64,000 nucleotides of DNA. It comes from Argyresthia goedartella. Its lineage: Eukaryota; Arthropoda; Insecta; Lepidoptera; Argyresthiidae. This document shows, piece by piece, positions 10,207-21,500 of the stretch. The notes below the pieces were generated by a model. The model did no database searches and had not been told where the DNA came from. It saw nothing but the letters and a program-made list of their open reading frames with translations. The DNA lies in contig OX463836.1 of the NCBI GenBank assembly GCA_949825045.1, positions 9,999,829 through 10,063,828 on the forward strand, read 5' to 3'. The translations under genes and the position numbers were made by a program. The stretch's first letter is position 1, and each line of letters begins with the position of its first letter.

Positions 10207-10535
10207 AAATACGGCTTATGTTTAAAAGATCACCAAAAACGAACCTATTTTACTACCAATAAATTCGAAACGACCGCCAGAATTAGTAAACGACCACCAA
10301 ATTGTGTTTGGATAAATTATCGCCAAACTTCTTTTTATGTTTTGTGTGCTTAAGTTTATGTTTTAAGTATTTTTTGTTGTTCTTAAATGTTCAATATAAC
10401 ACGAAGGATAAAGGGGGCTTCGCTTCGCTCACCTCCTTTACCCTCCACCTAAGCTACCGCAGCATTTGCCCTGATATTTTCTGCAACTTTTCGTAGGAAA
10501 AATTATTTTGGTGATCATTATATTTGTTGCCATAA
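10207..10535 (+). repeat. Dispersed repeat family H, copy 2
   Basis: It matches 6526-6800 (TTTTACTACCAATAAATTCG, then CGACCGCCAGAATTAG and CGACCACCAAATTGTG). Near 10410-10470 an inserted or ancestral segment contains CGCTTCGCTC and AAGCTACCGCAGC, shared on the opposite strand with the MITE family at 10782, 34848 and 35854. Confidence 0.6.
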
Positions 10536-10664
10536 AATACTGTATTGTATGTAACAATCAGTCTTGTTGAAAAAAAATACAATACAACAATTATGTTAGT
10601 TTAGAAACTAAACAGCGGATAATAATAGCTTTCAATAATGCATAACTATAGGTATACGTCACGT

Positions 10665-10775
10665 CACATGTTATGAGCGGTGGCCTTGAATGCGCAGTAG
10701 TCACTTTTCAATAGCTGTACATATGCGCATTAATTCCCGCTAACGTCGCCCAGCGCTCTTAATTCGTGGCGCGAT
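10665..10775 (+). repeat. Dispersed repeat paired with 40005-40125
   Basis: GAATGCGCAGTAGTCACTTT, then ATATGCGCA and CTCTTAATTCG, recur on the minus strand at 40005-40125. The MITE at 10782 follows immediately. Function unknown. Confidence 0.55.
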
Positions 10776-10781
10776 GTATAT

Positions 10782-11070
10782 GTCACCGTAAGATAGTCAA
10801 AACCGTTATTTGATCAACTAACGGGTTTTTTCTAGCTAGTTGGTCAACTATCGACGGATAGTAAACTGTAGCGTACTGCGTACTATAAGACGCCTTAGTT
10901 GATCAACTAACGTTTAAAACCGTTAAATAGTAAACTGGTTTAAACTTGAATTGCAAACGAAATACCAGGGCAAACACTGCGGTAGCTTAGGTGAAGACTA
11001 GAGGGGGCGAGCGCAGCGAAGCCCCCGAATAGTCTTCGTGTTAGGTTGACATGTAAGAACAAAAGAAACG
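10782..11070 (+). repeat. MITE family M2, truncated copy
   Basis: It starts TGTCACCGTAAGATAGTCAA and shares GTAAACTGGTTTAAACTTGA, GCACTGCGGTAGCTTAGGTG-like sequence and GGGGGCGAGCGCAGCGAAG with the copies at 34848-35187 and 35854-36211. The right terminal inverted repeat is missing. Confidence 0.65.
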
Positions 11071-11299
11071 TAAATTCTAAATCCTTTCGGACCCGACTCA
11101 AAGCACATTCACCGAGGGTTGTCTTAATCCACTTATTATACCTAGTTTGTGAGGCTTTTTAAGCAAAGAAAAGGTTTAATTATCAAACTAATTGAGTACT
11201 AGACTAGGTAGTCTAAAAATATTAAAATCGTGTCAGACTTTGTAGCATTAAAAACAAAAGGCTCCTCGATATCAGAAATATACATTTTCAGCAATTATA

Positions 11300-11530
11300 C
11301 TCTGACGAGCAATGAAAAAGTTCCAGTGATATAGCACCAAATTACTCCTAAACGGGAAAGGCTAGCTTAATGACGCCGTCTGCAATATTGAAGTATATTT
11401 AACAGTGCATCAGAATATTACCAATTAAAAACGTAAATATTGTATTCAAATTTTAAATTAAATGTTTTAAAAAATTGGATGGGTGTTTGTCGGCATTTTG
11501 TGGGTGGAACTTTTTCATTGCTCGTCAGTG
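11300..11530. mobile_element. MITE with mariner-like ends (TA target site)
   Basis: The 231-bp element has terminal inverted repeats of about 26 bp: CTCTGACGAGCAATGAAAAA on the left and CACTGACGAGCAATGAAAAA on the right (minus strand). TA flanks both ends. There is no coding capacity. Size, ends and TA duplication fit a non-autonomous Tc1/mariner derivative. Confidence 0.8.
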
Positions 11531-12880
11531 TACTTTTGGTAGATCGATATAATGCCTTAAAAAGAAGATAGTACAGGCTATTTTAAACCATTTAATCCAA
11601 ACTTATGTGAGTCGAAGTCTTACCATATCGTTTTTATGATGCTTTATTGCTTTTGACGAGAAACCCCAGAATTTCAGAGTTGATCGGTAATAATTGCGAT
11701 TTATTTTTCAATAATTTCTTATTGGTGCTGTTAAAGAAATTAATCTTACAAATCTTGTTCTAGGCAATTGATTTTAGACAAGGTTTTTACAGGCCTTTGA
11801 AGTGCTAGAAAGCTTAGAAGCTTTTTTTTATTGTATGTTTTTTTTAATACAGAGGGGTTTTTATGAGCACATCTTTTTAAAAACAAGATTGGTAATTGTT
11901 CTATCTTTTGAGATATCATTGGCACAACGGCGTATAATAAATTATTGAAATAAGCACCTCTGAACCAAATTGAAGAAGAACAATTCCACCTTTATTTTTT
12001 TGTTCCAAGTTGGTGGTGCACTTTGAAAGTTTCATACGTCGATAGAGGACCATCAAACAAACAAAAATTATCCTAAATTATCACGTTTGCGAGAAATTAA
12101 GTTTCATAAAAAATACCTATCGGTACATCCTGTCTTACCATCAAACTCCACGCATATGTGATACTTTAGGACGATTTAAAAGGTTATATTTTGTTGATTA
12201 AACAGCCTCCTATTTATTTATTTTGCTTGGTGAACTTCAAAAAATGGCATAGTCCCAAAATCTGGCATTATCATACACTCTCTTTGATTGTTTCTCAAGC
12301 TGAAACTTACATGAATTTCGCATTAGAACTGAGATAAATCAATGGGAGGACATTTTACCAACAAGACATGTCATGAATAAAATTGTCCTATCTCATATGC
12401 GAAGAATTTGATCGATAAGAGAGGCAATAAAAGGATAATTTCTCGCAAACATAACACTTTAGGATATTCCATTTCATGGACATGTTTGTGCAACCACGTA
12501 GGTGCAATGTAAATAAATAAATATAGAATATGAAGGCCACTTTTGGGGGGCAACACGGGCAAAATAAAATTGAAAAACATTAAAATATGCCGTGTGACAT
12601 ATCAAATGAAAGGGCATGGTGTGAGAATAACAAATCTATTTTTATAATATTTTTCAAACTAATTTTGTAAATAATAAGAACGATTATCATCAAGTACCTC
12701 TAGGGTACTTCACGAAGTCCTAAAAATCTGAAATTTGGTGTGCTCATAAAAACTCCGAAATCCACAACTTTACCCCTTAACCCTCTAAATCTGGGTTACA
12801 AAGTTTGTAAAAAAAACTGAATTTATGGGTACTTCCTGAAGCCTTTAGGATATTTTGTAGATATTAGTCATATTATTATT
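11531..12880. other. Unassigned AT-rich repeat-like intron sequence
   Basis: No gene is seen. A weak inverted match (GTTTTTATGAGCACA near 11860, and on the opposite strand near 12745) suggests one decayed element of roughly 0.9 kb. Short open frames here have no family features. Confidence 0.3.
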
Positions 12881-13790
12881 GAACGAATCCCTCGAGTTTG
12901 ACTCGCGTTGAGAGCAACGCGAGTCCAACTCGCACTTGGCAGTTTTTTTTTTATTTATAACAAACAAATAACAAAGATAAACTTTGTTGTTGAGCACGCT
13001 TAGGACAGAGTAACTCGGCGGGGCGAAGTCCCGGAAAAAGAACAATCAGATTTTGTATCTTTCGCTTTAAGAACTCGGCGGTGTGTAGGCAGCGGCGGCG
13101 GCGGCGGTGAACATGCAGGCGGCGGTGAAATATCACTTTGTCTATGTCGGCCGCGAAATAGATAAACAAAAAATAACTTGGCCAAAACCATGCCTTTCAA
13201 ATGTTGCCATGATCCTGACCGTTCACCCATCTTTGAAAAAGTAACGAAATTTTGGGAAGCCCGCGGAGAGGCGAAGCACGGAAATTGCAATGAAGGCGGA
13301 TGGAGCCGTATGCGGGGCCGAGGCTACGCTTACAGAACAACCAAACAGGTATAGCCAAGAAGCTCAAGCACGAATTCACAAAACGTCATCACGGTTTTGT
13401 TAGGAAGAGAGGGTGTGACTCACAGGAACATTCTAACACAGGCGTTATGACTATGCTAGGAGCGGGCTAGAGATGTAAGGCTAGTATTTTGCCGATTGTG
13501 CATATTTAATCGCACAAGTGCAGGTAAAGCCATTTTGGTCGGGGGTTTGGGGTCAAATGCATAATGAGTAATTTAAATTATTACTTCCTCGTGGATTGCA
13601 AAAGAGTTCTATTGACGGATTTCCCGATGATAGTTACTACGGGAATCATAAGATATCGATTAAATTAATCATAAGATTGCTCAAACCTATATTATTCCAG
13701 GGTTAAGAAATAATTTCTTAGTACCGAGTCAAATATATGAAGTACTATTTATATTTGGTTAGACTATTAAATATTTGTAATGGAATTTCA
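12881..13790. other. Intron with family G tip and a GC-rich CGG-repeat patch
   Basis: Positions 12885-12950 contain the terminal motif of repeat family G (CGAGTCCAACTCGCACTTGG then a T run). From about 13010 to 13340 the base composition rises sharply, with GCGGCGGCGGCGGCGG at about 13092. Open frames there are low-complexity. It may be the 5' end of an unrecognised retroelement; nothing else is supported. Confidence 0.3.
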
Positions 13791-14198
13791 GAGAAAAATC
13801 TCTTTTATTTGTTTTGGAAAAACTAACTACCTACCTAATTGCAATGCGGAGGCGTATGCAAAAAACAGCATACAGCGAAAAAGGTGTAGCCAGAATAGGT
13901 TTTGTGGTTTGTCTCCCATCGCGTGCCCCGCGCCTCTTCCCCTTCCTCGTCAGCCCTGCACGCGTAGACAAGTCAACTGGCACAACTGCATTTTGTGGAA
14001 CCGTGTTATTGAAATTTAGAACGGTAAAATAGTTCATGCCAATTGAAACTTTCTTTCAAAGCAATAGAGAAAGGCTAAAGATAAACTTATTTATAATGTT
14101 TGATAAAAACATTTACAATGTGTCACTAAATAATGTACAAAACGCCTTTTCTTACATGCACCAATGGGTTTTAAACGTGTCAGCACATAATACATATA
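13791..14198. other. Intron stretch without recognised feature
   Basis: It contains a short GC-rich patch near 13910-13980 (CGCGTGCCCCGCGCCTCTTC) embedded in AT-rich DNA. Overlapping short frames on both strands look like composition effects. Confidence 0.25.
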
Positions 14199-14549
14199 CA
14201 CCGTGAATTTTGAGACACTCTAAAGCCAAAGCCTGGTTGGTGTAGACAGTCGACACTATTGAATGTTGGCACAAATTCCCAAATCGGGTGAAGAAAAACT
14301 CGAAAATTAGTCAAATCTTAGCTGCTTCAAATTGCGAGCAAACATAGGTGAGTCAGTGATTGGTCCGCGGCATCTTGAGAGCAGAATTTTCTCTACGATA
14401 TCACCATGGTATCGCGATTAAATTGATATTTAGTCGAGATTAAATTATAAATTAAGTGCTCCAATTTGAAAATGGATAGTCCCATTCGATATTGCTTTTT
14501 GTGTAGATAAACCAAGTTTCAACTTTAGAGTGTCTCAAAACTCACGGTG
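14199..14549. mobile_element. MITE with TA target duplication
   Basis: The 351-bp element begins CACCGTGAATTTTGAGACAC and ends with the reverse complement of CACCGTGAGTTTTGAGACAC; the pairing extends about 28 bp (through TCTAAAG). TA lies at both flanks (14197-14198 and 14550-14551). There is no open frame of note. These features fit a Tc1/mariner-type MITE. Confidence 0.85.
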
Positions 14550-14639
14550 TATAAAAATCCAACCGATTTACCTGCACAATAGGCACAATAGAGCATTTAA
14601 CTGTGCACTTTTGGGTTGAACGATTAATAAACAACTCTA

Positions 14640-14745
14640 GGTGGGACACGCTTCGCATATTTTGTCTTCTACGGTTTTTTTCTCAACTGAAATACGAGAA
14701 TGGCAACACTTATGTGCTACTACAATGGTTTATATTGCAACACTC
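14640..14745 (-). repeat. Dispersed repeat, inverted match to 9806-9905
   Basis: The minus strand reads TATAAACCATTGTAGTAGCA, then CATAAGTGTTGCCATT and GTTGAGAAAAAAACCG, matching 9806-9905. It lies just upstream of the acceptor side of OCA2 exon 5. Confidence 0.55.
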
Positions 14746-14793
14746 GAGTGTAATGATTATATAGCTACAAGCTATCGTTTTTTTTTGGTTCAC

Positions 14794-14929
14794 CTTGAAT
14801 CTCCTTGGGCACACTAAGCCTTAGCTTGTTGGTGTCCCTGTACATGTACTTCAGCTGGAAGTAAGTCTGCAAGCACACCAGCACAGTGCCCACCGTCATG
14901 TGCAGCGTGAAGTTCGTGAAGTTGATGCC
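14794..14929 (-). CDS. OCA2: OCA2 exon 5: helix and start of the cytoplasmic loop
   Basis: The 136-bp exon begins GINFTNFTLHMTVGTVLVCL, matching the conserved phenylalanine-rich helix start of P proteins. It then runs into a charged segment ending KLRLSVPKEIQ, the start of the large cytoplasmic loop. The acceptor is TATTTTTTCAG|GGC and the donor CAAG|GTGAAC. It ends one base into a Glu codon completed by the next exon, giving PKEIQELKQQ, which resembles the loop sequence of vertebrate P proteins. Introns on both sides carry MITEs and a mariner element. Confidence 0.92.
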
Positions 14930-15100
14930 CTGAAAAAATAGTTTGTTAGATATATCCCCGTTTAGAAAATATACCGGCTCTTGACAGACTTCGATTCCAT
15001 TCAAATTCATGTAAAAATAGCATTAAATGACAGCTCCTGGTGCATTAATCGCGGTGAAATAATGAATAATAGTGATTCTGATTGTTCAACGACCCGGATT

Positions 15101-15366
15101 AGACGACCCGGATGGCCGAGTCGGCAGTGACGCTGCCTACGAAGCCAAGGGTCCCGGGTTCGAGTCCCGGTGGGGGCAAATATTTGTTTGAGGAGAACGG
15201 ATGTTTGTACCCTAGTCGTGATTGTTTATCTATCTATGCATAATATTTATCTATATAAGTATGTGTATCGTTGTCTAGTACCCAAGATACAGGGAATCCT
15301 AGTTTGGGGCTAGATCAATGTGTGTAAATGGTGTTCAAAGTATTATTATTATTATTATTATTATTA
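15101..15366 (+). repeat. SINE family A, full-length copy
   Basis: The head GACGACCCGGATGGCCGAGT, both polymerase III boxes, the full body and an (ATT)n tail of six or more units are present. It is one of the best-preserved copies, so likely among the youngest. Confidence 0.88.
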
Positions 15367-15701
15367 ACGTCAAATACGGTCAAAATAGATACTTTTTGGG
15401 AACTGTCACAACGTTAATTTTGTACACGAGTTCTATGAAATACTAGCATGTGACGTCATAGTCAAATACTGTGTTTTTACCACTAAATTGAGTTTATAAA
15501 ATACAACTGCTGGAAATATACAATTCTGATATTGTCAAACGTTTTTGTTGAAATAGATTCAGCTTTAATGGACTACCTTGACATATTCCGTATTTGAAGT
15601 TGGTGAACTGCTTTCAAAACATCTATTTGACTACCTATGGGTATTAATTTCACAGATAGAGAACAGAACCTTAAACCCTTAATAAGGCAAGGCCATATAT
15701 A
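15367..15701. other. Intron stretch without recognised feature
   Basis: AT-rich sequence between a SINE tail and the mariner element; no repeat or coding match is visible. Confidence 0.3.
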
Positions 15702-17018
15702 CACAGCCAGGTCATAAGTTCTGTCACACAATAAAAACTTTTGAATTTAGAACGCTGGCCACAAAAAAGTTTATTGAATTCGAATTTCGAATTTTTCATG
15801 AAAATAAAAATGTTTACTTTTTAGAAATTTCCTCATTTTTAAATATGGAGTGGACACTTAAAGAAGACCGTGTCGCAGTTATTGCGTTGCATCGTTGCGA
15901 TTACGCGCCAATTCAGATTTTCGACTTACTGAAAAATTTTAATATAACCAAAAGATTCGTTTATCGTACCATAAAACGATACAATGAAGACTCTAGTGTA
16001 GATGACAGGTCAAGAAGTGGTCGCCCTCGCTCTGTTAGGACTCCAGCATTAAGCTGTGAAGGCGCGAATTCAAAGAAATCCCATACGTAAGCAGAAACTG
16101 TTGGCCCTTCAGATGGGGTTAAGCAGGACCACGGTGAAAAGGGTGTTAAATGAAGACTTAGGGCTTAGGGCATATCGAAGAAAAACAGGACATCGTTTGG
16201 ACGCTCGTTTAATGGACCTGAGACTGAAGAGATGCCGCGCTTTGTTGAAGCGGTACGCGGGAAAAAAGCATCGGGAAATTCTTTTTTCGGATGAAAAAAT
16301 TTTCACCGTGGAAGAGAGCTACAACAAACAAAATGATAAGGTGTACGCACACAGCAGTGAAGAAGCGAGCAACCGTATGCCGCGTGTCCAACGAGGTCAT
16401 TTTCCATCCTCGCTCATGGTTTGGTTTCTAGTCTCTTATTGGGGCTTAACTGAGGTACATTTTTGTGAGAAAGGCGTAAAAACGAATGCAGTTGTGTATC
16501 AAAATATCGTCAAAATACAGTCCTCAAGAACCTTGTGGAACCTGTTTCTCATACCATGTTTAATAACAGGCACTGGGTATTCCAAGAAGATTCTGCGCCA
16601 GCTCATAGAGCGAAAAGCACACAAGACTGGCTGGCGGCGCGTGAAATTGACTTCATCCGGCACAAAGACTGGCCCTCCTCCAGTCCAGATTTGAGTCCGT
16701 TAGATTACAAGATATGGCAAAAAGATTGGAGGAAAAGGCCTGCTCAAAGCCTCATCCTGATTTGGAGTCACTCAAGGCATCCTTGATTAAGGCAGCCGCC
16801 GATATTGACATGGACCTCGTTCGTGCTGCGATAGACGACTGGCCGCGCAGAATAAAGGCCTGTATTCAAAAACGCGGGGGTCAGTTTGAATAAACTTTAT
16901 TACCATAAGAATCTATGTTTTATTAAGATCATTTTGCTATATAAATGTTTACATAAATAATAAACATGTCTAAATTATTTCATATTGCACATGTGACAGA
17001 ACTTATGACCTGACTATG
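15702..17018 (+). mobile_element. Tc1/mariner superfamily element, maT-like (DD37D)
   Basis: The 1317-bp element has TA at both flanks (15700-15701 and 17019-17020). Its terminal inverted repeats of about 29 bp read CACAGCCAGGTCATAAGTTC on the left and CATAGTCAGGTCATAAGTTC on the right, both continuing TGTCACA. A single transposase-sized region (15845-16893) fills the interior. Length, TA site and catalytic spacing place it in the maT (DD37D) branch first described from Bombyx. Frameshifts make it non-autonomous. Confidence 0.9.
15845..16893 (+). pseudogene. maT-like mariner transposase, frameshifted
   Basis: The three frames together cover the usual ~350 residues. The first (from ATG 15845) has an N-terminal helix-turn-helix and DRSRSGRPRSVRTP, the GRPR-type linker. 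The second (about 16056-16500) continues RRTVKRV-like DNA-binding sequence and reads ILFSDEKIFTVE, the first catalytic Asp. The third (about 16535-16893) holds FQEDSAPAHRA and SSSPDLSPLDYKIW, the second and third Asp, 37 residues apart by my count. It ends IKACIQKRGGQFE with TAA. Two or more frameshifts separate the parts, so no active enzyme is made. Confidence 0.88.
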
Positions 17019-17099
17019 TATATGTTCCTGCCAAATTCTCAACCAATGAAAAATTTTACATGCTCAGGCTCGATTAAGGACGAAACGCATGTCATTAAC

Positions 17100-17225
17100 A
17101 AACATACACATACATTACAGGTATGAACATTGCTTCTGGCCCCACACTAGGATAGCCTGTGTCGTGGGAACCAGAAATAGCGACGTAACACACATATAAA
17201 CATCCAAGACCTGGGTTTTTTTTTC
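17100..17225 (-). repeat. SINE family D copy
   Basis: The minus strand carries CCAGGTCTTGGATGTTTATA, then GTTACGTCGCTATTTCTGG and CACGACACAGGCTATCCTA, matching 53745-53915 and 54400-54470. The head is replaced by a GC-rich patch (17226-17320). Confidence 0.65.
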
Positions 17226-17730
17226 ACTTTCCTTCGCGGCGGGGCGCGTAGTAGGAACCGCCCGCGCTCTTCTTTCCCGCCCCCGCATCTTTCGTCCCCC
17301 GTCGCCCGCAGACCATGGGAGTGCTACGTACGAATTTGACAAGCTATAAACCAATGCGTTATGGTTTAAGTTTAAGTTTGAATAGAAAAATTCCCTTTCA
17401 AGTGGCGATTCGTGGCTAAATCTGGCGAAACTCCATTAACTCTATCAGTGCTTCGGAAATACGCCCTTCAGAGAAGATAGCACCAAGAAACTCTACGGGG
17501 ATGTCATTTTTAAATTTGCATCAATATTATTAATATTATTTTTTATGCCACAATGTACAACTACAATTTAAAAATAATCTAATAAAGTGACAATATTATA
17601 ACATCGTATCTAAAAGAGCCAATAAGATATCTCCAAATATCAATTTTACAAAAGAAAGAAATAAGAACAAACAAAAGCTGTAATGAACTTATGAGAAACT
17701 AGACTGGACCAGTCCCCCAAGCAGCACCCA
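17226..17730. other. GC-rich patch then AT-rich intron
   Basis: At 17235-17320 lies a C/G-rich island with GGCGGGGCGCGTAGTAGG. The rest is AT-rich and contains nothing recognised. Confidence 0.25.
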
Positions 17731-17731
17731 T

Positions 17732-17953
17732 TCACGAGTATGACTTGTGCACCAGCCAACACCCCCTTTGAGTTGGGGGGTCACGCCCTCCCTGCAAGTC
17801 ATTCAAAGAGAGAAATATTTTCTTGAGGTCGTCAAAGGCTTCCGCGCAAACTATTTCACTTCCGTATAAAGACACATCCCCTAGTTTTCGGCGTATGTAT
17901 GGAGTGTATATGAAAACATGACATTCGGCGAATACTGACAGTAATGAGCTCAA
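17732..17953 (-). CDS. Unrecognised 73-codon open frame next to OCA2 exon 4
   Basis: The frame reads [20 protein letters not shown] followed by [20 protein letters not shown] and continues to [10 protein letters not shown]. It is more protein-like than the usual chance frame, with balanced composition and no low complexity. It lies in the same strand as OCA2 and ends upstream of nothing recognisable. I cannot assign a family. It may be a retroelement remnant, or chance. It is not part of the P-protein reading frame, because exon 4 is closed by a good donor at 17976. Confidence 0.3.
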   Translation of the reverse strand: MSSLLSVFAECHVFIYTPYIRRKLGDVSLYGSEIVCAEAFDDLKKIFLSLNDLQGGRDPPTQRGCWLVHKSYS

Positions 17954-17976
17954 AGCCTAATAAGGTGTGCACTTAC

Positions 17977-18115
17977 AGAGTCGACAACAAGCTTGTTTGA
18001 AGCGATGATGACGTTAGGCGGATCCCCCACCGGCGTGGCTGTCCCGCCGATGTTACTGTAGATCACCATGGCCATGAGAATCGGTACTGGGTCCAATTCC
18101 ATAACCTCGCATAAC
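17977..18115 (-). CDS. OCA2: OCA2 exon 4: [14 protein letters not shown] motif
   Basis: The 139-bp exon completes the split Arg codon and reads [20 protein letters not shown] followed by [24 protein letters not shown]-x-A-T-x-x-G-D-P-P-N-V-I is diagnostic of the P-protein/ArsB/NhaD permeases. It repeats the first-half DNVTT region in the inverted-topology fold and is expected to help form the substrate site. The acceptor is GCCCATAG|GTTATG and the donor TCT|GTAAGT. A MITE begins 53 bp upstream of the acceptor (18168), so the branch-point region has little unmodified intron. Confidence 0.95.
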
Positions 18116-18167
18116 CTATGGGCAAATACGACCAAGTCAGTTTGTAGAAGGTGTCCCAAAATAAAGT

Positions 18168-18540
18168 TTATCTACACACGTATCATAAACCCTCTTCAAT
18201 GCGTCCAAAAACCGCACGTTACGACCAGCATTATGTTATACTACTTGGTAAAAACTCATTTCTATTTTCGAAAAATTATGACATTCAAATTTCGAACGCC
18301 GACGCCCGCCGTCGTGCCGCCCCTAGTTTGTCTGTGAAGTTAGTACTAGTAGAAGTTTACTGAACAAGCTAAACAAGTGCAGAGCAATTATCAATGCCAC
18401 CATGCCGGTCGAACATGCGGTTCCTGAACACATCAAAGAGAGCTCGTGATATGTGTGTAGATAAACTAGTGTATGTAACTGTACATAATTAGGCATTAAA
18501 ACTTTACGCCCTCACTTACTCACGTTTTAATGCCTTCCAT
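18168..18540 (+). mobile_element. MITE family M1, copy 1 (split by LINE insertion)
   Basis: The core (18168-18464) starts TTATCTACACACGTATCATA and ends TATGTGTGTAGATAA. The two ends pair imperfectly over about 60 bp. Inside are TTCAAATTTCGAACGCCGAC and GCCGCCCCTAGTTTGTCTGT. A second arm pair follows (TAGGCATTAAAACTTTACG...), whose outer half is cut at CCAT by the retroelement at 18541-21727 and resumes at 21728. Six related copies are in the window. Confidence 0.85.
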
Positions 18541-21500
18541 TTTTTTTTAAACGATAAGAAATTTATTAAGCAAAAGATTCATGAAAATAAGTACAGAGAA
18601 TATAAATAAGATATTCATTCTAGTTCAAGACGTGTGGGACTGCCGCTCCATCCTCATATAGGCCTGTGCGATTCCACCTATGGCGGGTGCCGCGGATGCA
18701 CATGCTGCTAGCCCTGATGATGGCGGTTTGAATTCTTGCTCGTAGCCAGCCCATTATTGTGGCAGGGGTCCGGTTCCAGCGGTCCGCCAGTGTTTCGGCG
18801 AGGTGTTTAGTGAATGATATCATTTGTGGAGCAAAAACTCCGTCGACAGAGGTTACTAAAGGGGTGAAGGTGGTGTGGCGCGTCTCGCATGGGTCGCAGT
18901 ACTTCCTTTTCTTTTCTTCTTCAGCTGAACGAAGGACAGCCGCTACGGGGCGTGATGCGTGGGAGGGAGCGTCGGTGTCTATGACACGGATATCAAATAA
19001 CGCCTCCCTCTGGGCAATCCATACCCCCCGACAAGCCAAGTCTCCACGCAGCCCAGTATCGCCTTCGGCTTGTTGGCACAGTTCACAGAAAAGATCCCTT
19101 ATTTCGTTATGTCTGCGTGTGATAAGGCCACCTGTTTTGCAGCACAAGGCGTGGTCCACGTTGAAGTTGTCATTGCCGCAGCCGTCGCAAGTCGCAGGCA
19201 TGGAGATTGGTGTGCGGTGGTATCTTATGGCCAGGGCACCTCTAAATTCGTGGGGTGATAAGTCGAAGTTGTCTTTTCTTGTCGGTATTACTGAAAGCCA
19301 TGTTGATGTTTTTGTTTTCATTTTTGTCGCTATTGATCTTTCTATTGCTCTTTTCTTTTTGGATGGTAATTTTATTAGAATGCTTTCTAGAGTTTCGTTC
19401 TCGTATGTTTCTTTTTCCTTGTTTCCTTCCTTTCTTGCGTCACGCAAAGAATTGTAGTGTTCAGCAAGGTTTATGTCTTTTATCTCGGTTAGGGCTGTTG
19501 AAAGTATTGTAGATCCCTGTTTTGAGATTTGGTATGCACGGTTTGGTGTGTTGAAGGGGTCAGAAAGGGCAAGTCCGCCTTTGTGGACTGGGAGGGTAAA
19601 TAGCTGGGTTTCAAGTTTTGTGATTTCGCCTCCGATTAGTGTTGGTATGAATTTGTCGTGTAATGTGTTAGTTAAGAGTTCAAAAAGTTCTTCTGAATTT
19701 TTTAAGACACGTAGTAGGAAGGACCATTTAAACTGAGCTGCTTTAGTTAGGGCAGTGTAAGCGGCTTGAGGTGAGTTTTTGCAGATTGTTGTGAGTTTCT
19801 CGATGATAGATATCCATTCGGTTACATTCTTTTTTACGAAGTCGTCCCCTCCTGTCCCTATGTAGGCTCCTAGGAAGCGGGAGCCGGTAACTATGGAGAC
19901 GTTGGTACCAGAGAACGTCTTTTCTGCGGTAGACTTGTCAGTTTCTGACACTATTAAAAATTATTTTTTACCTTGTGGTAAGTATCCGTATGCTGAGCCT
20001 GTTTTGTTTAAGTTGTCCCACCATTGTCGTAGGCTTTGGAAAGTGCCTTGCGCGGAGGAGTCATCGGCGTACCAGCATTGTGTGACTGTGTTTTCGGTTT
20101 TAAGTTTGTTAATTATTGGTAGTGTTGCAAGCGCGTACAGTGGCATTGCGAGTGGGTCTCCTTGGGTTACGCCTTCTCTGCTATATAGTCTTGTATCAGA
20201 ATCGCGAAATACCAATTCAGCGTGGCCATTGTAAGTATTATAAAGAAAGCGGGCGCAGTGTGGCCAGTATATTCTTGCTTGCCAGAGGGCTAGTTGTCTA
20301 TTCACGGCGTTAAAAGCATTGTTCGCGTCAACGAGGAGCATTCCCCAGTTTGAACCAGGTTGGCAATCTCTTTGGAAGACATCGGTCATGGCATGAATGG
20401 CGCCTTCGATGCCACTGCCCAGTCCACTGCAGAGCTGTGACTGGCCGCATGCTTCAGTGACTTCAGAGCCTGTTGCTAAGATCATTCATTTGGATAATAT
20501 TCTTCGTAGGCATTCGCCGATGCCGATAGGTCTTACGCCTGGGCATTTGTCTAAAGCAACAAGTCGGCTTGACATTAATGCTTGTATTTGGGTCCAGGGT
20601 ATGGTTTCGTTGCTAAGTTTCGTTGTGAGCTGCGCTACGGCTTCTCTTAAATGGGCGCTTGCTTGGCCGAAGCGGAGTAGGAAATCTCTCCAGTTTTCGG
20701 CTGTGCATCCAGTGAGGCCTCCGCCGCCGTGTAGTTTTCTCGCAACTGTTTCGACATGGTCACAAGTTATTTCGATTTCAAGGAGTGGTGGGAGTTTTGT
20801 GACGTCTTTTGGGGAGAGTGAATAAAGCGGGATCTGGAGTATTAGGCGGGGGTGCTTTTCTCTCAGCACATCACTGACGGTTTTACCGGATGGATCAACT
20901 TCAGTGTCTGGGTTTAAAACTTTGCTCGTGTCTTTTTTAAGGAGCCAGTTGAGCGCTTCCCGCGTTTTTCCATGTAGTATCAGTCGTGTGAATAATTTTG
21001 TTTCTTGGTCATTGTTGTTTTGTTTCCGGTTTCTTGTATTCCATATAGATTTATCTGCTTTGGTGGATTCCGTGATGAGTTCCTCGAAACGTTTGTCTGC
21101 CCAGAGTTTTAGGCGTCGATCGAGTAGTCTCAGTATATCTTTCATTTTTCTAACGTTTTTGTCTCTTTGCAGTATGACCGCAGCAAAGGTTAATACGCGT
21201 TCAGAGGGGTAGGTTGATTTGGTTAGATGCTCAATTTCGTCGGCCAGAGTGTGTACGAATTTTCTACTGGCAGTACCGCATGGGAGGTCGTATAGCTTGC
21301 CATGAAGGTTACAGACGTTGTCCCAATGCCTTTGCCAGATGCCAGACTTGGGTTGGATGGCATTCAGGAATGGGGATCCGAAGGCTTCTTCCAAAGGTGA
21401 CATTGGTGTTTGCCCATCGGTGGTTGTTTTAAAAGTAGCGGATGCTGATTGGTTTAGTACATCGTTGTGTGCTGATCTCATGTGACGCTGGAGCCCATTT

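Noticed and set aside
13000..13340. CpG-island promoter or host exon in the GC-rich CGG patch
   Set aside because: The frames are low-complexity and shift among three overlapping readings; the OCA2 frame is continuous without it.
18759..19457. 232-codon plus-strand frame as a gene
   Set aside because: It is the antisense shadow of the retrotransposon polyprotein, where the coding frame on the minus strand has clear endonuclease and Cys/His motifs.
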